From Clostridia bacterium (GTDB taxonomy: Bacteria > Bacillota > Clostridia > TANB77 > CAG-465): 16,369 nt of DNA. The notes beneath the pieces are model-generated. The model had not been told where the DNA came from and ran no database searches. It saw only the letters and a list, made by a program, of their open reading frames with translations. Position 1 is the stretch's first letter. Each line of letters begins with the position of its first letter. The translations under genes and the position numbers were made by a program. This document shows, piece by piece, positions 1-7,168 of the stretch. The stretch is taken from contig CAAHEI010000016.1 in assembly GCA_900772475.1 (NCBI GenBank), positions 1 to 16,369 on the forward strand. The letters run 5' to 3'.

Positions 1-150
1 AATCGTGTTTTCTGAGCAAAAGGATATTTTGTAAGTACAGTAGGAAAGAACAAAAAAATGATAGCAGAATATATAAGAAACCAATTAAAAGAAGACATGA
101 TATCAGATCAGATGACGATAAAAGAATATATAGACCCTTTTAAAGGGTAG
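1..150 (+). pseudogene. IS200/IS605-family Y1 transposase (TnpA), C-terminal remnant
   Basis: Frame 1 reads NRVF, a TGA stop at 13-15, then AKGYFVSTVGKN and a final helix ending in the YIDPFKG tail at the TAG at 148-150. This is the C-terminus of the small HUH-type single-strand transposase of IS200/IS605 elements. The tail keeps the YIRNQ motif: Tyr codon 70-72 is the presumed DNA nucleophile, and Gln codon 82-84, four residues later, is the usual metal ligand. Family members normally have Trp where the TGA sits, so one TGG-to-TGA change would explain the break. The window begins inside the gene, so the N-terminal half with the HUH motif cannot be inspected. Recoding of TGA is unlikely because the gene at 3655-4671 ends with TGA. 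Likely a dead copy. Confidence 0.8.
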
Positions 151-221
151 CGAGTAATAATACGCGGCTGGCGGACTTTAAGTACCTCTTGAGAGGTGGC
201 TCGCGTTAGTCCCTTATAGGG
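134..221 (+). repeat. Cluster of stem-loops at the presumed right end of the IS200-like element
   Basis: Three short perfect hairpins follow or overlap the transposase end: 134-148 (7-bp arms around one T, covering the last codons), 184-197 (ACCTCT/AGAGGT) and 211-221 (CCCT/AGGG). GCGAG at 150-154 can pair with CTCGC at 200-204 and enclose the middle hairpin. IS200/IS605 elements carry subterminal hairpins that their transposase reads as single-stranded DNA, so this block is probably the right-end recognition structure. The exact terminus cannot be placed without a second copy. The segment is visibly more GC-rich than the DNA around it. Confidence 0.5.
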
Positions 222-272
222 CTCAAAGAAAAGAGGATTTTTTACAACCATTTTATTTTTAAATTTTTTATT

Positions 273-292
273 TAAAATTTTGCAAAATTTTA
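273..292. repeat. 20-bp perfect palindrome over the -35 box
   Basis: TAAAATTTTGCAAAATTTTA is a perfect 20-bp palindrome centred on the GC at 282/283. Its centre and right arm contain the TTGCAA -35 box (280-285) of the promoter for the gene at 325. A symmetric site at that place is typical of a repressor operator. The background is AT-rich, so chance A/T symmetry is possible. No regulator gene is adjacent. Confidence 0.35.
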
Positions 293-308
293 CAAGTTAT
301 AATATAAT
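280..308 (+). promoter_or_regulatory. Sigma-A-type promoter for the gene at 325
   Basis: TTGCAA at 280-285 and TATAAT at 303-308 are separated by 17 bp. The TTG at 280 could be read as an upstream in-frame start, but it is the -35 box, so translation should begin downstream. The predicted transcript start (about 314-316) leaves only about ten leader bases before the ATG at 325. Confidence 0.65.
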
Positions 309-324
309 TAAATTGGTGAAAGTT

Positions 325-1926
325 ATGAGTGTTGATGATGAAAAAATAAGAGAAATATTGTCTAAAATTGGTATAAATAAGGATTATATATGTGAAAATA
401 ATGTTGGTGATCACGGAGTATACGATAGTAAAAATTTTAAATTAGATGAAGTTAAATTTGTTGAAGATATAGATATAGATAAGGAGAAATTTTATGATAT
501 ATACTCTAAATATATAGTAGACGTGATTAATGTTATAAAAAGGAATCCATATATGAGAGTATATGTTACAGCTGATAGCAATAATATAAGTAAAACTTTT
601 GATAGTCAAAACGTCCAAGCAAAATTCAAAAATTTTCTTATTGGTAGTGATAACTTAGATGCAAGTAATAAAATTGTATTAAGAACATTTTTAGATTTAT
701 TAAGATGTTATAGTGTAGATGATTTAATAAACAATAATGATACAATAAAAAAAGAATTAGAAAATGGTGTATTTGATATTATAAAAGAAGATAGAAATGC
801 TTTTTCAGAAGAAGATAGAGAAAACATAAATTGTAGTAATTGGAAAGTAGAAGATGTTTGGAATTATTATAATTTAAATACTTTAAAAGAAAGATTAAAT
901 ATGTTAAAAGATGGTAATAAAATAGAATATTCTAAAATTTCTAACATGTTAGGAATTACAGAATATTTAATAGAAAGCAAAGTACCAGACGAAAATGAAG
1001 CATATATATCATCTAATATGAAAGAGGTAAAAAAGAGTGAGTTTAATGCAAAACTTATGAAAGATATATATAATGATTTTGAAATAATAAATAGGAAGGA
1101 TATTGTCGCTGGATTATATAACCATAGAGGTAGTAAAAAAATAGAAAGATATGATGATATTCCGGATAATATGTTACTTCATTTTTATTCAAAAAATTTT
1201 CCTAAACTTTTAGAAAACAACTTTAAGAATGTTATAGTAAATAGGGAACTTGTAAAGGAAGGGAAAAAAACTGTTGATGTTATACCAATTAATAGACGTG
1301 AAATTCCAGTATATCCAAAATTATATAAAAAGTACCAAGGCCAAATAATTGATAGTAATATTAAAGAATGTATAAATGAACTTATTCCTGAAAAGACATT
1401 TGAAATAACAAATGAGGATATAAATAATAATTATGGTTACAGATTAGATGTTTTAAAAAATGGTTCAAAGCAGCTTGCATGTACAACTGCAACAAAAGAT
1501 GATATGATATATTCTTTAAAATTTGCCGTTGGGTTTGGAGCAGATTTAGATTATAATAATATACTACTTAGTTGTGATAAAAATGCTGATTCAAATTTAG
1601 GAATTGAAAACATTCCATATAAAAATAAGTTCAAAGAATTATCCATGACAATGAATGAGATATCCCAATCTAATTCTGAAAGAAAAGAAATTTTACTAAG
1701 TAGGACAAATTTAAAACCTTCTTACTTGGTATGTTCATATGATTTAGAAAAATTAAGAGAATCTGGAAAATTTTCAGAAGATGAAATAAATAAAATTATA
1801 GAAACTGAAATTAATGAAGCAAAAAAACTTGGAATTGATATTATAGAGATTGATAATCAAAAAATAAGAGAAAATATGCAACATGAAAAAATGTTAAAAA
1901 GTGAATCTGAAGTACCGTCTAGATAA
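325..1926 (+). CDS. Hypothetical protein, 533 aa
   Basis: I do not recognise this protein. It is long, Asn/Lys/Asp/Glu-rich and without a signal peptide or membrane segment, so it is probably cytoplasmic. The N-terminal half is largely helical and charged. The middle has a basic stretch around NHRGSKKIERYDDIP and a segment VDVIPINRREIPVYPKLYKK. Near the C-terminus, KPSYLVCSYD is followed by a helix and KKLGIDIIEID, an alternating beta/alpha pattern that reminds me of small nucleotide- or ligand-binding folds, but no catalytic motif is evident. The ATG at 325 is preceded by GGTGAAAG; a GTG at 316 and a TTG at 280 lie upstream in frame but fall in the leader and promoter. It stands as a single gene right after IS debris, so it could be accessory cargo. 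The D-Ala-D-Ala carboxypeptidase gene follows 58 bp later. Confidence 0.7.
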   Translation: MSVDDEKIREILSKIGINKDYICENNVGDHGVYDSKNFKLDEVKFVEDIDIDKEKFYDIYSKYIVDVINVIKRNPYMRVYVTADSNNISKTFDSQNVQAKFKNFLIGSDNLDASNKIVLRTFLDLLRCYSVDDLINNNDTIKKELENGVFDIIKEDRNAFSEEDRENINCSNWKVEDVWNYYNLNTLKERLNMLKDGNKIEYSKISNMLGITEYLIESKVPDENEAYISSNMKEVKKSEFNAKLMKDIYNDFEIINRKDIVAGLYNHRGSKKIERYDDIPDNMLLHFYSKNFPKLLENNFKNVIVNRELVKEGKKTVDVIPINRREIPVYPKLYKKYQGQIIDSNIKECINELIPEKTFEITNEDINNNYGYRLDVLKNGSKQLACTTATKDDMIYSLKFAVGFGADLDYNNILLSCDKNADSNLGIENIPYKNKFKELSMTMNEISQSNSERKEILLSRTNLKPSYLVCSYDLEKLRESGKFSEDEINKIIETEINEAKKLGIDIIEIDNQKIRENMQHEKMLKSESEVPSR

Positions 1927-1984
1927 TATATAACTTATTTTCATATATTTTACTTTAAAACATAAAATGTTATGAGGTGCAAAA

Positions 1985-3136
1985 ATGTCAAAAATAAAAT
2001 ATATAGTAGCTTTATTTTTATGTTTTAGTATATTTAGTGGTAAATTATATGCAGATACAACTACCAAGTTGTTTATAAACGTAGATAGCCCTGCAGCAGT
2101 TGTAATAGACTATAAAACTGGAAGAATTCTTTATGATAAAAATGCAAGCCAAAAAAGACCGATGGCTTCTCTTACAAAAGTTTTAACTTCAATTATGCTG
2201 GTTGAAAATTGTAAGATGGATGAAATGATAGAAGTGCCTAAAAATGCTGCTTGGATTGGGGGCTCAACAGTAGGACTAAAAAAGGGAGATAAGGTAAGTG
2301 CAGAAAGTCTTCTTTATGGAATGCTCCTTCCATCAGGAAACGATTGTGCTTATACTGTTGGGGAACATATTGGTGGTAGTATTGAAAATTATGGAGTAAT
2401 GGCAACCAAAAAAGCACATGATATAGGTGCAATAAACACTAATATTGCTAATCCCCATGGATTAGATAATGAAAATCATTATTCTACGTCCTATGATATG
2501 GCGTTAATTACAAGATATGCACTTAATAATAAATATATAAATGAAGCAGTTGCTACTAGAAGTAAGACTGTAAATTTTGGATCTTTTTCTAAAAATTTAA
2601 CTAATACAAATGCTCTACTTAGGTCTTATGAATTTGCTGATGGAGTGAAAACTGGTTTTACCAATGGTGCCAATCGTTGTTTGATAGCTTCTGCAACAAA
2701 AGATAATGAAAGATATATTGCAGTTGTGCTTGGAGCAGAAACAACAAAAATAAGGTTTAATGATGCAAAAAAACTTCTTGAAGAAAGTTTTAATAGATAT
2801 AAAACAAGAGATATATCAGATTATCTTAATTTTTATATTAACATTCCAGTTATAAAGGGAAATATAAAATCATATGAGAAAAAAATATCAGATAGTAAAG
2901 AAATACCTATAACGGATGAGGAATATGAACGAATATATATTAAGCAAGATGTTATGCAGAGTATTACACCTCCTATGAATGCTGGACAAAAAATAGGTAC
3001 AATATATGCATATATTGGTGATGAAGAAATTTATAAAAAAGAGATAATTTTGGAAGAAGATATAAAATGTAAAACTCCTATTGATTATTTTATTGATGCA
3101 ATAAAAAATATGTTTACATCTATAGATTATATGTAG
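1985..3136 (+). CDS. D-alanyl-D-alanine carboxypeptidase (peptidase S11, PBP5/DacF type)
   Basis: This is a low-molecular-weight penicillin-binding protein that removes the terminal D-Ala from peptidoglycan pentapeptides outside the membrane. The 383-aa length is normal. Residues 1-23 form a signal peptide (hydrophobic core VALFLCFSIF, cleavage near LYA/D). All three active-site motifs are intact: SLTK at 62-65 (Ser62 nucleophile, Lys65 base), SGN at 117-119 and KTG at 222-224. The segment from about residue 275 matches the beta-rich C-terminal domain of the PBP5 group, and the last 25 residues (IDYFIDAIKNMF) could form a membrane-associated amphipathic helix. The start follows GAGGTG at 1974-1979. 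There is no obvious promoter in the 58-bp gap, so it may be read from the promoter at 280. Family is certain; which paralogue (vegetative or sporulation DacF-like) is not. Confidence 0.93.
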   Translation: MSKIKYIVALFLCFSIFSGKLYADTTTKLFINVDSPAAVVIDYKTGRILYDKNASQKRPMASLTKVLTSIMLVENCKMDEMIEVPKNAAWIGGSTVGLKKGDKVSAESLLYGMLLPSGNDCAYTVGEHIGGSIENYGVMATKKAHDIGAINTNIANPHGLDNENHYSTSYDMALITRYALNNKYINEAVATRSKTVNFGSFSKNLTNTNALLRSYEFADGVKTGFTNGANRCLIASATKDNERYIAVVLGAETTKIRFNDAKKLLEESFNRYKTRDISDYLNFYINIPVIKGNIKSYEKKISDSKEIPITDEEYERIYIKQDVMQSITPPMNAGQKIGTIYAYIGDEEIYKKEIILEEDIKCKTPIDYFIDAIKNMFTSIDYM

Positions 3137-3223
3137 TATCAAAATCATTTTGAAAATTAAAGCTATAAATTAATTAAAATGAATATTCAAAAGGAGTATA
3201 TAAAAAAGTAGTTAAGGTTTTTA

Positions 3224-3232
3224 TGGTATAAT
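3224..3232 (+). promoter_or_regulatory. Possible extended -10 promoter before the RNA-rich intergenic region
   Basis: TATGGTATAAT (3222-3232) holds a consensus TATAAT at 3227-3232 with the TGn extension. No convincing -35 box lies 16-18 bp upstream. If active it would start an RNA near 3239, just before the hairpin at 3244-3277 and the intron-like RNA that follows. Confidence 0.35.
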
Positions 3233-3243
3233 AAGAAATATAT

Positions 3244-3277
3244 TTAACTTCAGTTATGATATTGTAACTGGAGTTAA
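3244..3277 (+). repeat. 13-bp stem-loop upstream of the intron-like RNA
   Basis: TTAACTTCAGTTA (3244-3256) pairs with TAACTGGAGTTAA (3265-3277) with a single G-U wobble and an 8-base loop. No T-tract follows, so it is not a standard terminator. It lies about 16 bases before the presumed intron 5' boundary. Group IIC introns favour sites just after hairpins, which would fit, but the class of this intron is not known. Confidence 0.5.
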
Positions 3278-3293
3278 TGTTATAGTGTAACAG

Positions 3294-3420
3294 GTATGTC
3301 GCTTAGCTAATCGGTGAAAGTCCGTGTGGAGGTATATATCACCAATCACATAGAGAATTACAAACTATCTATCGTGAGGCGGAAGGGTAGAAAGTAATAA
3401 AGATAGCTGCACCATCTTAT
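3294..3420 (+). ncRNA. Probable group II intron domain I remnant (no reverse transcriptase)
   Basis: The segment starts GTATGTCGCTTAGC, contains CGGTGAAAGTCCG at about 3315-3327 and continues to ATCGTGAGGCGGAAGGG. These stretches match my memory of the 5' domain I of clostridial group II introns, whose ends begin GUGYG and carry a GGTGAAAGTCC hairpin. Local pairing supports a folded RNA: CGG/CCG around the GAAA-containing loop, ATCGGTGA with TCACCAAT, and CTATCT with AGATAG enclosing the GGCGGAAGGG segment. No domain V-like hairpin, no AY 3' end and no reverse transcriptase ORF can be found before the gene at 3655, so this looks like a truncated relic. An unrelated structured RNA remains possible. 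The 5' limit is inferred, and the 3' limit is arbitrary. Confidence 0.5.
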
Positions 3421-3476
3421 AGATTAAAATTTAAAATAAAAGAAATAGAAAATAGAGCAAAAAACAATTAAAATGC

Positions 3477-3515
3477 ACCTAGGCAAAATGGAAAATTGTA
3501 CCATTTTGTCTAGGT
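3477..3515. repeat. 15-bp inverted repeat, 9-base loop
   Basis: ACCTAGGCAAAATGG (3477-3491) and CCATTTTGTCTAGGT (3501-3515) pair fully apart from one G-U. Neither strand shows a proper T-tract directly after the stem, so a terminator call is weak. It may be the 3' stem of the preceding RNA, an inverted-repeat miniature element or a processing site. The rest of 3516-3595 shows nothing beyond A/T-rich DNA. Confidence 0.5.
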
Positions 3516-3595
3516 AATTAAATAAAAATTATCATCTACTCGATTATTAGTTTGAATAATAACTAGATTATATACAAAGCGGTCATTGTTTTGTA

Positions 3596-3624
3596 TTGAA
3601 TATTTTTTTTAAATAGTATATAAT
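3596..3624 (+). promoter_or_regulatory. Sigma-A-type promoter for the membrane-protein/peptidase pair
   Basis: TTGAAT (3596-3601) and TATAAT (3619-3624) are spaced by 17 bp. Predicted transcript start is about 3631, giving a leader of about 24 bases before the ATG at 3655. Confidence 0.7.
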
Positions 3625-3654
3625 TATTTTATTGTAGAATTTTGGGTGAGAAGT

Positions 3655-4671
3655 ATGGCTAAAAAGAAAATTTTTAATAAGAATGTTATTAAATATGTTG
3701 AGGCAATTTTTTATGTATTAGCTATAATTATTGGGACTTTTGCTTGTTATGCTGGACCTATATATATAAAAATGTTACCTATATTGTTTGTGCTTGGCTT
3801 TGTTGGTAGAATTATATTTGACAGACCTATAGCGACTACAATTTTTGGAATCATAGCAGCTATATGTATTATTCGTGTAACAAGTAATATAGAAATTAGA
3901 AATAATATACTTTTTAGTTTATGTGATGGATTAAATATTGCTTTTGGAGAACTTTGTGGCGAATATTTTATAAAATCTAAAAAAATATTTAAAAAAAATA
4001 AAGTTAAAAATAAAAGAAAAATACCTGTCTATTGCATAACTATTTTCCTTTTTATTTCATCTATGTTAGTTCATATATATTTAAATGGAAATTATATATC
4101 ATATTTTAATGCAAAAAAAGCTTTAGTTAATTACTTAGAAGAGGAGTATAAAGATGAAAAGTTTAAGGAAGTAAAATGTATATATAATTTTTATAAAAAT
4201 AGACGATATACTTTTGTTATGAAAAATGAAACATCAAATATTTCATCTAATTTTATTACTATAAAAATAAAAGAATGGGCAGTTTTTGATGAGTATAAAA
4301 TAAAATTTCAAAGCCAAAATAATACTAAATTAAATAAAGAATTAAAAGATTTTTTTAAAAATGAAAACTTTAATTTAGAGTATAAAATTGCATATCTTGA
4401 TAATGGAAATTTAAAAATATTCTTAAGCAGGAATGTTGATAATATTGATGAAGGAAATATTAATACTTTTGTAGATGATGTTACTAAGTATATAAAAATG
4501 TTGGAAAAGTTTAGAAAATATAGTCATATATCAAATATTGAAATTTCACTTATAAATAAAAAAGACAATTCTAAAAATTTAATTTCAAATATTTTACCCG
4601 AAGATATAGAAAAAATTGAAGATTTAGATAGTTATATTAAAAAATCATTTGAAATTGAATATATAGAATGA
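3655..4671 (+). CDS. Hypothetical polytopic membrane protein with extracellular tail, 338 aa
   Basis: I cannot assign a family. Four to five hydrophobic segments lie at about residues 12-34, 37-56, 58-74, a weak one at 84-102, and 124-143. A very basic loop (KSKKIFKKNKVKNKRK, 107-122) precedes the last one and should be cytoplasmic. After residue 145 a soluble domain of about 190 residues begins with FNAKKALVNYLEEEY, a lead-in common in Firmicute membrane proteins with small outside-facing domains. The ATG at 3655 is preceded by GGGTGAG at 3644-3650; the GTG at 3646 lies inside that site and is not the start. The stop is TGA, evidence for the standard code. The metallopeptidase gene follows after 22 bp, so the two are almost certainly co-transcribed and may work together at the membrane. 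Confidence 0.75.
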   Translation: MAKKKIFNKNVIKYVEAIFYVLAIIIGTFACYAGPIYIKMLPILFVLGFVGRIIFDRPIATTIFGIIAAICIIRVTSNIEIRNNILFSLCDGLNIAFGELCGEYFIKSKKIFKKNKVKNKRKIPVYCITIFLFISSMLVHIYLNGNYISYFNAKKALVNYLEEEYKDEKFKEVKCIYNFYKNRRYTFVMKNETSNISSNFITIKIKEWAVFDEYKIKFQSQNNTKLNKELKDFFKNENFNLEYKIAYLDNGNLKIFLSRNVDNIDEGNINTFVDDVTKYIKMLEKFRKYSHISNIEISLINKKDNSKNLISNILPEDIEKIEDLDSYIKKSFEIEYIE

Positions 4672-4693
4672 CATTTAATATTTGGAGGAGATA

Positions 4694-5557
4694 ATGGAGG
4701 AAGAAAAACATAAGAAAAAAGCATCGTTAATTAGTGTCATTATAATTTTTTTGGTTATAATTTTGATTACAATTTTAATTACTAAAAAGTATGTTAACTG
4801 TTCAGATGAAACTGAAGCACTAAATTTGGTTGATACAGAAAATAAAAATTACATAACAAACAAAAAAGTAGAAATAAATTCATATATTGCTTCATTAAAA
4901 GAACTATATGGAATAAATGTTATATATGGTGAAAATTCATTAAATTATGCAAATAAAGTAGATGCAATTGTTGAAGATGATCTAAACATTGTGAACAATA
5001 ATCTTAAGGTTTTATTTCATACTCTTGAAAAATATCCAAGAGGGATGTTTGAAATGTTCAGAAATAAAGAATATAAAATGGATATAATAATATTAGATAA
5101 ATTTACTAATAATAACATAGCATTAGCTTCAAAGAACAATTTAAAAGAAATAAAGTTATATATTAGTAACACTGATAAATTTGAAAGAGCTATTCATCAC
5201 GAGCTTTTTCATATTTTCGAATATTATATGCAAGATAAAAGTTTTAGTGTATATAATGGCTGGGAAGAACTAAATCCAAGTAAATTTAACTATGAATCCG
5301 ATATTTCAAAGCTTGATAGTAAATATGTTTATGAAAAGGATAATGATTTAAATAATAGTTATTTTTTAACTAAATATGCAAAGTCGAGTCAAAAGGAAGA
5401 TAGAGCTGAAACATTTGCTGAAATTATGATGTTACAAAAAGAGCCTGATTATTTAATACAAGATACAAATATTAATAAAAAGGTAACAAAATTGATGGGA
5501 GAAATGTCAAAATTCTTAAATACTAAGAATATATATTGTGATAAATTTATGAAATAA
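4694..5557 (+). CDS. Membrane-anchored zinc metallopeptidase-like protein (HExxH), 287 aa
   Basis: After a basic N-terminus, one membrane helix at about 12-30 (ISVIIIFLVIILITILI) anchors the protein, placing the remainder outside. The motif HHELFHIFE contains HExxH at 169-173 (His169, Glu170, His173), the zinc-binding and catalytic signature. About 65 residues later EDRAETFAE (235-243) supplies a conserved-looking acidic helix; Glu239 is the likely third zinc ligand, as in gluzincins. The arrangement resembles the ATLF/lethal-factor-like and other short gluzincin families, but I cannot choose among them. The Trp and Tyr cluster between the two motifs may form the substrate cleft. The ATG at 4694 follows GGAGGAG at 4684-4690; the upstream in-frame TTG at 4682 overlaps that site. 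Substrate is unknown; the adjacent membrane protein is an obvious candidate partner. Confidence 0.8.
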   Translation: MEEEKHKKKASLISVIIIFLVIILITILITKKYVNCSDETEALNLVDTENKNYITNKKVEINSYIASLKELYGINVIYGENSLNYANKVDAIVEDDLNIVNNNLKVLFHTLEKYPRGMFEMFRNKEYKMDIIILDKFTNNNIALASKNNLKEIKLYISNTDKFERAIHHELFHIFEYYMQDKSFSVYNGWEELNPSKFNYESDISKLDSKYVYEKDNDLNNSYFLTKYAKSSQKEDRAETFAEIMMLQKEPDYLIQDTNINKKVTKLMGEMSKFLNTKNIYCDKFMK

Positions 5558-5588
5558 AGGAAAGTTTTAAAAATTCTTTCCTTTATTT
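5552..5588 (+). terminator. Rho-independent terminator after the metallopeptidase gene
   Basis: A perfect 13-bp stem pairs 5552-5564 with 5576-5588 around an 11-base A/T loop. The stem includes the TAA stop codon at 5555-5557 and ends in TTT. The -35 box of the next promoter begins two bases later, so the two transcription units are packed with almost no spacer. Confidence 0.75.
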
Positions 5589-5589
5589 C

Positions 5590-5618
5590 TTTACAGTAAT
5601 ATCAAGAAATGATATAAT
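5590..5618 (+). promoter_or_regulatory. Sigma-A promoter with extended -10 for the 5641-9085 unit
   Basis: TTTACA (5590-5595), 17 bp, then TATAAT (5613-5618) preceded by TGA, i.e. an extended -10. The boxes, the spacing and the extended -10 are the same as in the era promoter at 11119-11147. Confidence 0.8.
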
Positions 5619-5640
5619 ATTAAAAAATAAAGGGGAATAT

Positions 5641-7158
5641 ATGATGTATACAAAGACCTTTTTTAGAAAAATCATGATTTTTGTATTTTTGTGTTTAATT
5701 TTTATGGGTACTTGTTTTGCGAGTACGAATGAAAATGATGTACAAAATACTGATAATAATGGAAATAGTAATATAGCTGATTTACTTTCTGTAATAAATG
5801 AATGTGTAGATGAAATAAAAAAAGATATAAAAGAAATGGATAATACTTTAAATAAACTCGATAATACCAATGAATATGAAAAATATCCAGCTATAAGGTT
5901 AAATATAGATACTCCATTTTTTGGACTGGGCTCTATGGTTGATCAAAAATTAAAAATTAAAAACGATGTATCAACTGTAGATGTAGCAACAGGTTATTCA
6001 ATAAAAGATGTAGTAAATAATATGAGTATTAAATTACCTGATTTTAAAATTGGAAATATTGTTGTGTCAACAAGGAATGTAAAACTTGATAAAAATATTT
6101 CTGAATCTGATGCTAAGATAGTGATATCTAAACTTGTTCAATACATTAGTCAAGTGAAAAATACAAACAAGCTTTTGAATAAGAGAATAAATAATATTTT
6201 TGAAGGATATATTCCGAAAGATAAACTTGAAAAGATTGATATGCTAAATAATAAACTAAAGGAAACATCTAATAACTTGATATCCAAGGACTCTGATGTC
6301 CTAACAGTATACTTGCTTAGTAATGATGAAGTTTCTAAAAGCATAAATTCTAAATATTATGAAATAAATGAAAGAGTTTACACTCTAGAAAAGTTACTTG
6401 ATAATATTCTTTTAAATTCAGAAGAATTAGAGGCAATTGAAAGAGAGTCTGTGAGTTTAGAACTTGAAACATTGAATTATTTAAGAAATGTAAATACAGA
6501 AAAAGAAAAACTTATAAGTGATTTAGATGTTAACTTATTACTCAATAATACAAACAATATATTAAAGTCAAAGAAAGATGAATTAGATGAGTATGTTAAA
6601 AACAGTGTTACTCCTGCAAATATAAATTTAGAAAATAAGGAAACTTCAAACGAGGATGCTAGCCAAAGTAAATCGTTAAATGTTGCAAATTATACAGTTA
6701 CATCAAAATATATAATTGATTATGAAAAAAATCTATTAAATAATTTAGAGGATAAGATAAAATATTATATTCCTCAAAATGATGATCAAAATAATATTGA
6801 AGTTAAAGTTATTTCAGATGATGAAAAACAATCATTACTTCAAGATGTATTAAAGCTGTATGAGGATTTTACCATGAAAGAAAATAAGTTTTATCTTGAT
6901 AATTTAAATTATCTATTAAGGGATACTACGTATAAACTTTCAAAACTTCCAGAGTATGCTGATGTTAATACTGTGAAAGATTTAAAGTATATATATATAA
7001 ATTTACCTGATGATATAGATACTTTGTTAGATATGTATAGTACGAAATCATTAATTCAGACAGAAGTATTAACAAAAGAGTTAAGTAGCAGACTTTTAAA
7101 GCTTGTTAAGTCTAATTCTAATATAAATATTGAATATAATAAATTTAATTTAAGTTAA
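5641..7158 (+). CDS. Secreted helical protein of unknown function, 505 aa
   Basis: The N-terminus is a classic signal peptide: MMYTKTFFRK, a hydrophobic core IMIFVFLCLIFMG, and probable cleavage after CFA at residue 27. The mature protein is Asn/Asp/Lys/Glu/Leu-rich with long helical, probably coiled-coil stretches (for example EIKKDIKEMDNTLNKL near 57-72 and large parts of 150-330). Cysteines are almost absent after the signal, no catalytic motif is visible and there is no C-terminal anchor or cell-wall sorting signal, so it is likely released or loosely attached to the envelope. AGGGG at 5631-5635 precedes ATG 5641; ATG 5644 is the alternative. It begins the transcription unit with the radical SAM-like gene and smpB, with only 10 bp to the next start, which suggests co-regulation, not a known shared pathway. 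Confidence 0.75.
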   Translation: MMYTKTFFRKIMIFVFLCLIFMGTCFASTNENDVQNTDNNGNSNIADLLSVINECVDEIKKDIKEMDNTLNKLDNTNEYEKYPAIRLNIDTPFFGLGSMVDQKLKIKNDVSTVDVATGYSIKDVVNNMSIKLPDFKIGNIVVSTRNVKLDKNISESDAKIVISKLVQYISQVKNTNKLLNKRINNIFEGYIPKDKLEKIDMLNNKLKETSNNLISKDSDVLTVYLLSNDEVSKSINSKYYEINERVYTLEKLLDNILLNSEELEAIERESVSLELETLNYLRNVNTEKEKLISDLDVNLLLNNTNNILKSKKDELDEYVKNSVTPANINLENKETSNEDASQSKSLNVANYTVTSKYIIDYEKNLLNNLEDKIKYYIPQNDDQNNIEVKVISDDEKQSLLQDVLKLYEDFTMKENKFYLDNLNYLLRDTTYKLSKLPEYADVNTVKDLKYIYINLPDDIDTLLDMYSTKSLIQTEVLTKELSSRLLKLVKSNSNINIEYNKFNLS

Positions 7159-7168
7159 GGGGTCTTTG

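Noticed and set aside
13..15. TGA as a Trp codon (alternative genetic code)
   Set aside because: The gene at 3655-4671 terminates with TGA, and intact genes such as glmS use TGG for conserved Trp, so the stop is real.
280..324. Upstream TTG/GTG starts for the 533-aa protein
   Set aside because: The TTG is the -35 box and the GTG lies at the predicted transcript start, so neither can have a ribosome site.
2238..2432. Minus-strand ORF inside the carboxypeptidase gene
   Set aside because: It is antisense to conserved active-site coding sequence and has no ribosome site or family resemblance.
3294..3420. RNase P RNA, cobalamin or c-di-AMP riboswitch
   Set aside because: GGTGAAAGTCCG is superficially like parts of these, but the RNase P ACAnnA-type elements, the B12-box and the c-di-AMP core are absent.
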